A DNA stretch of 64,000 bases, taken from JAFGVL01 sp964546015 (GTDB lineage Bacteria > Bacteroidota > Bacteroidia > Bacteroidales > Paludibacteraceae). The DNA is taken from positions 62,001 through 126,000 of the forward strand of contig CAZJHO010000001.1 of assembly GCA_964546015.1 (NCBI GenBank). Direction: 5' to 3'. The position numbers and the translations under genes were made by a program. This document shows, in pieces, positions 9,019 to 15,947 of this stretch (position 1 is the stretch's first letter; every line of letters starts with the position of its first letter). The notes under the pieces are model-generated. The model worked only from the letters and a program-made list of their open reading frames with translations. It had not been told where the DNA came from and ran no database searches.

Positions 9019-9366
9019 GTGAAACGATACAAAATCATATTAATCGTCTTGATGCTGTCGATTTTCATTATTGAAAAAGCAGTCTTGCTCTTGGCTTTGC
9101 CACAATATGATTTTGCATTATTGCCGCTGATACCATTGTTTTTCGTTTTGTTTGGAGTCGCGGTGATCAAACTGGTTTATGCAAAAAAAGAGTATAAAGT
9201 TTCATCGCTAATGAGTGTAAAGATGGTGAAACTGATGTTGTCGCTCATCATTATTTTTGGATATATTTTTATTGTAAAAAATAATTCGCAAGCATTTCTG
9301 GTTTCATATCTGTTGTATTTTATTGCCTATTTGGGGTTTGAAACTTGGATGCTGCAAAAGAAATAG
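9019..9366 (+). CDS. Small four-helix membrane protein between atpC and atpB (AtpI-like position)
   Basis: 115 residues starting at GTG 9019; the next ATG (9052) would cut into the first membrane helix, so GTG is preferred. Four hydrophobic segments are visible: IILIVLMLSIFIIEKAVLLL, FALLPLIPLFFVLFGVAVI, LMLSLIIIFGYIFIV and FLVSYLLYFIAYLGFETW. The sequence does not match E. coli AtpI in a way I can show. Its place and topology suggest it serves as the AtpI/AtpZ-like assembly factor that helps form the c-ring, but this is inference from position. A pronounced positive charge (KKEYK) lies between helices 2 and 3. Confidence 0.75.
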   Translation: MKRYKIILIVLMLSIFIIEKAVLLLALPQYDFALLPLIPLFFVLFGVAVIKLVYAKKEYKVSSLMSVKMVKLMLSLIIIFGYIFIVKNNSQAFLVSYLLYFIAYLGFETWMLQKK

Positions 9367-9463
9367 CCTTACCAAACCTCTCCCAAAGAAATACTTTAAG
9401 GTGGTTATCAATAAAACGACACAAGAGTTCATTTTTTGGAGGGATTGAGGAGACTTGGTTTAT

Positions 9464-10516
9464 ATGAAGAAATTATTAATGACATGCCTTTTATTGTTCA
9501 CGCTGATTCCTGTGGGGTTTGCCGAACATGCTGCCGAAAATGAAAAATTCGCTCCGGGCGATTTTATTTTCGGGCATATCCGTGATGGATACAGTTGGCA
9601 TGTTACCAATATAGGCGAGCGCGAAATTTCTATTCCATTGCCTGTTATTATAAAAAGTAGTGACAGGGGTTGGTTTGTTTTCATGTCATCAAAGTTAGAG
9701 CATGGTCATTCAGCTTACAAAGGTTTTTATATTTCGCACAAAAAAGAGCATATAGGCAAATTGGTAGAACAGGTAAATGGAGAAGAAGTTCGTCCGTTCG
9801 ATATTTCAATTACCAAAAATATACTTTCGTTAATCATTGCAGCTATTGTTCTTTGTGTTATATTTCTCAATATTGCTAATATCTATACCCGTAATCCGAT
9901 GAAAGCACCTGGTGGTTTTCGTGGTGCACTTGAGGTAGTTATTCTTTTTGTGGTCAACGAAGTTGTGAAACCATGTATCGGAAAAGGTTACGAAAAATAT
10001 GTGCCTTACATGCTTTCGTTGTTTTTCTTTATTTTGCTGAATAATATCATGGGACTTATTCCCGTTTTTCCCGGAGGAGCGAATGTTACCGGGAATATTG
10101 CAATTACAATGATTCTAGCCCTTTGTACATTTTTTATTGTACAATTTTCGGGGACAAAAGAATATTGGAAAGAAATATTTTGGCCCGAAGTACCTTTGGC
10201 TCTGAAAGCTTTTCCTCTTATCCCATTGCTCGAATTTATAGGTATTTTCACCAAACCGATTGCACTTATGATTCGTCTTTTTGCTAATATCTTGGCAGGA
10301 CATATTATTGCGCTATCATTTATGGCTCTGATATTTATTTTCGGAGCAGCGGGTATAGCAGCCGGAACTGGAGTAGGAATATTCTCTGTATTATTCTCAG
10401 TAGTGATGATGATGCTTGAATTATTGGTAGTATTTATCCAAGCTTATGTATTTACATTGCTTTCGTCAGTATTTATTGGCTTGGCTCGAGTAGAGCCACA
10501 TCATGCCAAGCATTGA
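9464..10516 (+). CDS. atpB: FO ATP synthase subunit a
   Basis: 350 residues from the ATG at 9464, which is preceded by an unusually good Shine-Dalgarno-like stretch (GGAGGGATTGAGGAG). The first 20 or so residues look like a cleavable signal sequence (LLMTCLLLFTLIPVGFA), followed by a long extracytoplasmic domain to about residue 130; both are common in Bacteroidetes subunit a. The conserved stator arginine is in the helix with IRLFANILAGHIIAL, which faces the c-ring and forms the proton half-channels. It lies 97 nt after the small membrane protein. Confidence 0.95.
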   Translation: MKKLLMTCLLLFTLIPVGFAEHAAENEKFAPGDFIFGHIRDGYSWHVTNIGEREISIPLPVIIKSSDRGWFVFMSSKLEHGHSAYKGFYISHKKEHIGKLVEQVNGEEVRPFDISITKNILSLIIAAIVLCVIFLNIANIYTRNPMKAPGGFRGALEVVILFVVNEVVKPCIGKGYEKYVPYMLSLFFFILLNNIMGLIPVFPGGANVTGNIAITMILALCTFFIVQFSGTKEYWKEIFWPEVPLALKAFPLIPLLEFIGIFTKPIALMIRLFANILAGHIIALSFMALIFIFGAAGIAAGTGVGIFSVLFSVVMMMLELLVVFIQAYVFTLLSSVFIGLARVEPHHAKH

Positions 10517-10573
10517 TATTATTTATAACGAAGAAATTTAATAATTTACAATTAATAATTAACCTTTAATATT

Positions 10574-10840
10574 ATGTTAGGAACAATTCTTTTACAAGCT
10601 GCTGCCGGAGCTGCAGCAGGAGCTTCAATCGCTAAATTGGGTGCTGCTATCGGAGCAGGAATCGCAGCTGTAGGTGCAGGTATTGGTATTGGTAAAATCG
10701 GAGCTTCGGCTGTTGAGGCTATTGCTCGTCAACCGGAAGCTGTAGGCGATATCCGTTCGAATATGATCATCACTGCTGCGTTTGTAGAGGGGGTAGCACT
10801 TTTTGCTATCGTGGTAGCGGTGTTAGCAATCGTAATGTAA
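10574..10840 (+). CDS. atpE: FO ATP synthase subunit c
   Basis: 88-residue hairpin of two membrane helices. The first has the glycine/alanine pattern GAAIGAGIAAVGAGIGIG, the polar loop is RQPE (52-55), and the ion-binding carboxylate is E72 in AAFVEGVALFAI. The helix-1 glutamine and the Ser/Thr next to the glutamate that mark sodium-binding c-rings are absent, so proton coupling is favoured. An N-terminal extension of about 16 alanine-rich residues precedes the first helix. Confidence 0.96.
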   Translation: MLGTILLQAAAGAAAGASIAKLGAAIGAGIAAVGAGIGIGKIGASAVEAIARQPEAVGDIRSNMIITAAFVEGVALFAIVVAVLAIVM

Positions 10841-10850
10841 AATCCAGAAG

Positions 10851-10932
10851 CGAGAAATGAGGAATGGAAAATGAGTAAAATTTAGCAAAACTAAGTTTTA
10901 CTTATATACTCACTCCTCATCTCTCATTTCTT
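10851..10932. repeat. Long imperfect hairpin between atpE and atpF
   Basis: The inner stem pairs AGTAAAATTTAG (10874-10885) with CTAAGTTTTACT (10891-10902) around a 5-nt loop, with one wobble. Outer arms of about 25 nt (GAGAAATGAGGAATGG-type on the left) match in 18 positions. Such a structure on the atp mRNA could protect or process the atpE message, which is needed in excess; this is inference. Confidence 0.65.
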
Positions 10933-10945
10933 ATTCCTAAATGTT

Positions 10946-11443
10946 ATGGAACTATTTAATCCTGAATCGGGGCTGATACTATGGATGCTATTAGTGTTTG
11001 GGACGGTGGTGTTTATTTTGGGTAAATTCGCTTGGCGTCCCATTATAAATGCTATTAACAAACGCGAAGAATACATTGCAAACGCAATAAAGGTAGCTGA
11101 TGAGGCTAACGAAAAACTAGCTCGTATTGACGATGAAAAAACAGCGATACTTACAAAAGCCCGCGAAGAATACAATGCTATTTTAAAAGATGTTCAAGTC
11201 TTGAAAGAAAAGTTGATTGCCGATGCAAAAGAACAAGCAAGAATCCAAGCAGAAAAAATTATTGAAGACGCTCGTTTGACTATTGCAAAGGAAAAAGAAC
11301 AAGCATTGAAAGATGTGCGTAACCAAGTAGCACAACTTTCAGTAAATATTGCAGGTAAAGTTTTGCGTAAAAATCTTGAAACAGAATCGGCGCAAAAAGA
11401 ACTTGTCGATAAAATTTTAGACGAAGTAGCAACACTTAATTAG
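10946..11443 (+). CDS. atpF: FO ATP synthase subunit b
   Basis: 165 residues: one N-terminal membrane helix (LILWMLLVFGTVVFILGKFAW), then WRPIINAINKREEYI and a long charged coiled coil to the end, the peripheral-stalk dimer. A single b gene is present, as expected for a non-photosynthetic bacterium. The C-terminal segment (VNIAGKVLRKNLE) is the part that contacts delta. Confidence 0.93.
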   Translation: MELFNPESGLILWMLLVFGTVVFILGKFAWRPIINAINKREEYIANAIKVADEANEKLARIDDEKTAILTKAREEYNAILKDVQVLKEKLIADAKEQARIQAEKIIEDARLTIAKEKEQALKDVRNQVAQLSVNIAGKVLRKNLETESAQKELVDKILDEVATLN

Positions 11444-11502
11444 TTGAAAATGGAGAATGGAAAGTGGAAAAACGATTTCACTTTCAACTTTCAATTTTCA
11501 AC
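11443..11502. repeat. Imperfect hairpin between atpF and atpH
   Basis: GTTGAAAATGGAGAATGG (from 11443) pairs with the run ending TTCAATTTTCAAC at 11502: 24-nt arms match in 20 positions around a 12-nt loop. Its left arm begins at the last base of the atpF stop codon. It is a different sequence from the atpE-atpF hairpin. Confidence 0.65.
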
Positions 11503-11517
11503 TTTCAACTAAGAAAA

Positions 11518-12060
11518 ATGAACTTAGGAAAAATATCTATACGGTATGCTCGTGCGCTTTATGCGTTGGCAAAAGAACAAAACTTGCAACATGTGATTTA
11601 TGAAGAATTGCATTTGTTGGCAGGTTCGTTTTTTCATTTTCCGAAGTTGCCCGAAGCTTTGGCAAATCCGATGCACAAGCCCCATGAAAAAGAAAAATTG
11701 CTTGTTACAGCTGCAGGAGGAGATAAAATATCCCCTTTATTGAAACAATTTTTTCAATTCATTATCTCAAAAAATAGAGAAGAATTCGCTGTTTTTATGG
11801 CAATGTCGTACCAAGATATTTATCGTAAAGATGAAAATATTGTGTTGGGAACAATAACTTCGGCAAGTCCGATGGGAGAAAAAGCCGTAAAAAGAATTAA
11901 ATATGGCGTGCTTGAAAAATACGGGCAAAAATTATCGCTGCATACTGAATTAGACGAATCGCTTATTGGTGGATTCGTTATTCAAATAAATAATTTTAAG
12001 CTTGATGTAAGTGTGAAAAATCAGTTGCAAGAGATAGCTAAAGAAATGGCTGTAAAATAA
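11518..12060 (+). CDS. atpH: F1 ATP synthase subunit delta
   Basis: 180 residues from ATG 11518. An in-frame GTG at 11464 would add 18 residues encoded by the hairpin repeat and is rejected. The N-terminal helical domain (KISIRYARALYALAKEQN) and the C-terminal signature (DESLIGGFVIQINNFKLDVSV) are typical of OSCP/delta, which joins the b stalk to the top of F1. Confidence 0.93.
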   Translation: MNLGKISIRYARALYALAKEQNLQHVIYEELHLLAGSFFHFPKLPEALANPMHKPHEKEKLLVTAAGGDKISPLLKQFFQFIISKNREEFAVFMAMSYQDIYRKDENIVLGTITSASPMGEKAVKRIKYGVLEKYGQKLSLHTELDESLIGGFVIQINNFKLDVSVKNQLQEIAKEMAVK

Positions 12061-12144
12061 TATAAAAAAGATAATCTGATACTTTTAAAATATTTTGATG
12101 AAATACTGAGTTTTTCACTATTTCACCATCTCACAAACTAAGAT

Positions 12145-13743
12145 ATGGCAGATATTAAACCAAGTGAAGTTTTTGATATTCTGAAAGACCAATTGGCTGG
12201 TCTGGAGAATAACCTGAAGCTTGAAGAAGTAGGTAAAGTACTTCAAGTGAGCGACGGGGTAGCGCGTATTTACGGCTTGGACAATGTACAATCAAACGAA
12301 CTGATTGAGTTCGAAAACGGCATAATGGGTGTAGTGTTCAACCTTGAAGAAGACAATGTGGGTGCTGTGCTTTTTGGTTCAACCGAACAAATTAAAGAAG
12401 GTTATTCTGTAAAACGAACCGGTCGTATTGCATCTATAATGGCAGGAGAAGGTTTGCTGGGGCGTGTGGTAAACACGCTTGGACAACCGATTGACGGTAA
12501 AGGTTCAATTCATGGCGAATTATATGAAATGCCGTTGGAGCGCAAAGCTCCGGGTGTGATTTTTCGTCAGCCGGTAAGTGAACCTTTGCAAACAGGTATC
12601 AAGGCAATTGATGCGCAAATTCCGATTGGTCGCGGACAACGGGAGTTGATTATCGGTGACCGTCAAACAGGTAAAACAGCAATTGCCATTGATACGATTA
12701 TTAATCAAAGAGAGAATTTCCTAAATGGAGATCCTGTATATTGCATTTATGTCGGTATCGGACAGAAAGGCTCAACAATTGCCAATTTGGTGCAAACACT
12801 CGAAAAATATGGTGCAATGGATTATACTGTAGTAGTAGCGGCTTCGGCTTCCGATCCTGCTGCTATGCAGTTTTATGCTCCGTATGCAGGTGCAGCTATT
12901 GGTGAGTTTTTTCGAGATACCGGTCGACATGCTTTAGTGGTTTATGATGACTTATCTAAGCAAGCAGTCGCTTACCGTGAGGTTTCACTGATTTTGCGCC
13001 GTCCACCGGGTCGTGAAGCTTATCCGGGCGATATTTTCTATTTGCATTCTCGTTTGCTGGAGCGTTCGGCAAAAATTATTAAATCAGACGAAGTAGCTAA
13101 ACAGATGAATGATTTGCCGGAAGTGATGCAACCACTTGTGAAGGGAGGAGGTTCACTGACTGCATTGCCGATTATCGAAACACAAGCGGGTGATGTGTCT
13201 GCCTATATTCCTACCAATGTGATTTCGATTACCGATGGGCAGATTTTTTTGGAAACAGATTTATTTAATGCGGGTATTCGTCCGGCGATAAATGTGGGAA
13301 TCTCAGTATCGCGTGTGGGTGGTAATGCACAATCGAAGGCAATGAAAAAAGTTGCCGGAACATTAAAGCTTGACCAGGCACAATACCGTGAGTTGGAGGC
13401 ATTTTCAAAATTTGGTGCCGACCTCGACGCTGTTACTAAGGCCGTGCTTGATAAAGGTTCGAAAAATGTAGAAATATTAAAACAAGCTCAATATTCTCCT
13501 GTACCCGTAGAAAAACAAATAGCTATTATTTATTTAGGTACAAAAGGTTTGATGGCGGGAGTGCCGATTAACCAAATTGCGAATTTTGAGAAAATGTTCC
13601 TTGAACGCTTAGAAATGAAACACAAAACAACTGTTCTCGAACCATTGAAAACCGGAGTGATTAATGATCAGATTACAGCAATTTTGGAAAGCGAGGCGAA
13701 ACAGATTATAGAAATTGAATACAAATCAAAATTAAAAAATTAA
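12145..13743 (+). CDS. atpA: F1 ATP synthase subunit alpha
   Basis: 532 residues, non-catalytic nucleotide-binding subunit. Walker A is GDRQTGKT at 171-178; the alpha signature PAINVGISVSRVGGNAQ and the QAVAYREVSLILRRPPGREAYPGD region are intact (written here only in part: RRPPGREAYPGDIFYLHSR). The N-terminus (KPSEVFDILKDQL) is the delta-binding helix. It is followed by a decayed insert before atpG rather than by atpG directly. Confidence 0.97.
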   Translation: MADIKPSEVFDILKDQLAGLENNLKLEEVGKVLQVSDGVARIYGLDNVQSNELIEFENGIMGVVFNLEEDNVGAVLFGSTEQIKEGYSVKRTGRIASIMAGEGLLGRVVNTLGQPIDGKGSIHGELYEMPLERKAPGVIFRQPVSEPLQTGIKAIDAQIPIGRGQRELIIGDRQTGKTAIAIDTIINQRENFLNGDPVYCIYVGIGQKGSTIANLVQTLEKYGAMDYTVVVAASASDPAAMQFYAPYAGAAIGEFFRDTGRHALVVYDDLSKQAVAYREVSLILRRPPGREAYPGDIFYLHSRLLERSAKIIKSDEVAKQMNDLPEVMQPLVKGGGSLTALPIIETQAGDVSAYIPTNVISITDGQIFLETDLFNAGIRPAINVGISVSRVGGNAQSKAMKKVAGTLKLDQAQYRELEAFSKFGADLDAVTKAVLDKGSKNVEILKQAQYSPVPVEKQIAIIYLGTKGLMAGVPINQIANFEKMFLERLEMKHKTTVLEPLKTGVINDQITAILESEAKQIIEIEYKSKLKN

Positions 13744-13746
13744 GAA

Positions 13747-14162
13747 AATTAAAATAATTAAAGAATTGAAATGCAATGGCTAAGTAAAATGTAATTTTGA
13801 TTAAATCATATTCATTTGCACTTGGTGTCATTCAATTATTTCAATATTTAACCAAAGAAAAGAAAGAGTTTATTTTATCAAAACAATTATTGCGAAGCGG
13901 AACATCTATTGGAGCCAATGCCGAAGAAGCAACTGCCTTCCTATCAAGAAAAAAGTTTATTGCAAAACTGCAAATCTCATATAAAGAAGCACGCGAAACG
14001 CATTATTTGGTTGAGACTATTGCGTGATAGTCGGATTTTGGAAATAGAAAAAGTAAACGAAATTTAGCCAAAATTGGAAGAGATAATACGAATTCTAAAT
14101 GCAATATTGCAATCATCGAAAGATGAAGCATAATTGTTTTAATTTCCTTCATTATTTTAATT
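13747..14162. repeat. Inverted repeats flanking the broken four-helix gene
   Basis: AATTAAAATAAT at 13747-13758 is repeated in perfect inverted form at 14151-14162 (ATTATTTTAATT). The similarity extends imperfectly inward for about 15 further bases. The pair begins 4 nt after the atpA stop and ends 10 nt before the atpG start, so it brackets exactly the extra material in the operon. Confidence 0.6.
13776..14133 (+). pseudogene. Decayed four-helix-bundle (23S rRNA-IVP/S23-like) gene in the atp operon
   Basis: Reading from ATG 13776 gives M-A-K-stop, then NVILIKSYSFALGVIQLFQ, EKKEFILSKQLLRSGTSIGA and SYKEARETHY, clearly the four-helix-bundle family (compare the intact copy at 18767-19138). Three lesions are visible: a TAA at codon 4 (probably from GAA), one extra T near 14005 that shifts the frame in the run TATTTGG (removing it restores YWLRLLRDSRILEIEKVNEI), and a TAG at the end of that segment before the expected C-terminus PKLEEIIRILNAILQSSKDEA. 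The first 76-codon open stretch from a TTG at 13797 is therefore only a fragment. The family is also related to the Avd protein of diversity-generating retroelements; no such element is nearby. Confidence 0.85.
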
Positions 14163-14172
14163 CAAAGATAAA

Positions 14173-15051
14173 ATGGCATCATTAAAAGAAGTACGGAGCA
14201 GGATTACATCAATGACATCGACACGGAAGATTACCAGTGCGATGAAGTTGGTATCGGCAGCAAAACTGCGGCGGGCACAGGATGCTATTGCCAGTTATTT
14301 ACCTTATCAAGAAAAATTGACGCAGATTTTGAGCGATTTTTTCAATAACTCAACTGACGACATTAATCTTCCGCTTAATGAAATGCGAACTGAAATAAAA
14401 CGCATTGCAATTGTAGCTATTTCTTCGAATGGCAGTTTGTGTGGAGCTTTCAACAATAATGTGATTAAACGCACGGAGAGTATTTTAGAGAGACATACCG
14501 ATTTATCAAAAGATGATATTCTGATTTTTCCGATAGGAAAAAAAATATCCGAAGCTTTGCAAAGAAAAGGTTATGTCGTTCAAGGCGATTTTAATTACTT
14601 AACAGAAAAACCTGACTATACGACCATCGCCGAGATTGCGAATACGCTTGTCAATTTATTTTTAAACAGAGAGGTTGATACTGTTCGTTTGGTGTACAAC
14701 CATTTTAAAAACACGGCTATACAACAAGTGCGTGGCGAAGTATATTTGCCGATGGCAAAACATATTTGTGCACCTGGCGAAAAGCCTAAAATGGTGGATT
14801 ATATCCTTGAACCGGACAAAGATTATTTGGTAAAACAATTAATCCCAACAGTAATGCGCCTTAAACTATATAGTGCCTTACTTGATTCTATTGCTGCTGA
14901 GCATGGAGCTCGTACGACAGCAATGCAAACAGCTACAGATAATGCAGGTGAGCTTATTCAAGAACTAAAATTGAAATATAATAAAGCTCGCCAAGAAGCG
15001 ATTACAAAAGAGATTCTCGATATTGTGGGTGGTGCAGAAGGATTGAAATAA
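14173..15051 (+). CDS. atpG: F1 ATP synthase subunit gamma
   Basis: 292 residues. The N-terminal helix (MASLKEVRSRITSMTSTRKI, continuing TSAMKLVSAAKLRRAQ) and C-terminal helix (ERGART-type region here AAEHGARTTAMQTATDNAGE) form the rotor coiled coil inside F1. The middle Rossmann-like domain contains GSLCGAFNNNV. It is the last gene of the operon and is followed by a strong terminator. Confidence 0.96.
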   Translation: MASLKEVRSRITSMTSTRKITSAMKLVSAAKLRRAQDAIASYLPYQEKLTQILSDFFNNSTDDINLPLNEMRTEIKRIAIVAISSNGSLCGAFNNNVIKRTESILERHTDLSKDDILIFPIGKKISEALQRKGYVVQGDFNYLTEKPDYTTIAEIANTLVNLFLNREVDTVRLVYNHFKNTAIQQVRGEVYLPMAKHICAPGEKPKMVDYILEPDKDYLVKQLIPTVMRLKLYSALLDSIAAEHGARTTAMQTATDNAGELIQELKLKYNKARQEAITKEILDIVGGAEGLK

Positions 15052-15066
15052 ATTGTTAATAATAAA

Positions 15067-15103
15067 AAAACAGCCAAAAGCATTTATAACTTTTGGCTGT
15101 TTT
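15067..15103 (+). terminator. Terminator of the atp operon
   Basis: AAAACAGCCAAAAG pairs perfectly with CTTTTGGCTGTTTT across a 9-nt loop, ending in a T-run. It starts 15 nt after the atpG stop. Confidence 0.9.
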
Positions 15104-15366
15104 TGTTTCCTTAATATTGGTGTAATCTAATGACTATGTCAAAATAGTTGGTAAAAAAAGGAAAATAAATTATATTATTGAATTTATAGTAAAGTTGAAG
15201 AGTAAGTGGCTTTACTGAAAATATTTTTTTTTATAGAAAATTATTTAATAAATCAATTGGATTTTCCAGCATATTCCTTTCTTTATTTCCCCCAAATGTT
15301 ATAATAAATTAATTAATGACAAATGTGTCATTGAAAAATCTAATAAATAATAAGAATTTTGTACTA
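15104..15366. other. AT-rich gap before the XRE gene
   Basis: No open frame with protein-like composition, no RNA gene and no full TAnnTTTG promoter could be seen here. The promoter of the following regulator must lie here but is not obvious. Confidence 0.5.
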
Positions 15367-15624
15367 ATGAAAACACAAAGGCGTAATACAGAATTACTTA
15401 TAAAAATAGCGAATGGGATAAAAAAGTTAAGAGAAGAAAAAAAAATTTCGCAAGAGACATTCTTTATTGATACAGATATACATATAGCACGAATAGAATT
15501 AGGGAAAGTAAACATTACAGTAAGTACTCTAAAGGATATTTGTGACTACTTTTCTATCTCGTTAACAGAGTTTTTTGAAAGTATAGAGCAAAGTTTTAGT
15601 AATAATGAGAATAGACAAAAATAG
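15367..15624 (+). CDS. Small XRE-family HTH regulator
   Basis: 85 residues from ATG 15367 (an upstream in-frame ATG at 15316 would add 17 residues unlike the family). The fold is a Cro/C1 five-helix HTH: IANGIKKLREEKKISQETFF, then DIHIARIELGKVNITVSTLKDICDYFSIS (given here as its two halves DIHIARIELGK and STLKDICDYFSI), with the usual leucine and aspartate spacing. There is no ligand or catalytic domain. It stands alone between terminators and an AT-rich gap, and its AT content is higher than its neighbours, so it may be a recent arrival or an orphan regulator. Target genes are unknown; a palindrome over its own stop codon is one candidate site. Confidence 0.8.
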   Translation: MKTQRRNTELLIKIANGIKKLREEKKISQETFFIDTDIHIARIELGKVNITVSTLKDICDYFSISLTEFFESIEQSFSNNENRQK

Positions 15625-15645
15625 CTAAAATGTGATATTTTTGTC
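15614..15645. promoter_or_regulatory. 10-bp perfect inverted repeat at the XRE stop codon
   Basis: GACAAAAATA (15614-15623) and TATTTTTGTC (15636-15645) are perfect inverted repeats around 12 nt. It may be a weak terminator. Each arm also reads as a TATTTTTG -7 box, one on each strand, so an operator or divergent promoter is equally possible. Confidence 0.45.
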
Positions 15646-15881
15646 TTGTTTATTGATGTCATGGGTAGGTTTTTTTGTACTATATAAATGTAAAATTGAG
15701 TAATTTTTAAAGAATAAGTGAGGAAGAGAGAATAAAAAATAGTTGCAATTTTGGAAAATTGATTTTTTGTATCGTGAAATGCAATCTTTTTATTTATATT
15801 TTATTATAAGTTTAAATATTTTCAAGAATTTAAACATAATATATGTAAAATAAAAAGAAGCTTTAATCGGTCTTGCATTTT
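15646..15881. other. AT-rich gap before the OmpA gene
   Basis: About 240 bases with long A/T runs and no supported gene. If the TATTTTTG at 15636-15643 is a real promoter, this stretch would be its untranslated product; nothing structured stands out. Confidence 0.4.
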
Positions 15882-15915
15882 TTTGAATTTAGATAAAATA
15901 ATTTAATTATCTTTG
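15882..15915 (+). promoter_or_regulatory. Promoter of the OmpA-SPOR gene
   Basis: TTTG at 15882-15885 and TATCTTTG at 15908-15915, spacing 22 nt (slightly long). Leader before the ATG is about 27 nt. Confidence 0.6.
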
Positions 15916-15947
15916 TTTCGTTTATTGACAATAATATATTTAAAATT

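Noticed and set aside
11464..11517. Earlier GTG start for atpH
   Set aside because: The extra 18 residues would be encoded by the hairpin repeat; ATG 11518 fits the family start.
13797..14027. The 76-codon frame in the atp operon as an intact small gene
   Set aside because: Removing one T restores 20 more family residues and the true start lies upstream before a stop codon, so it is a fragment of a pseudogene.
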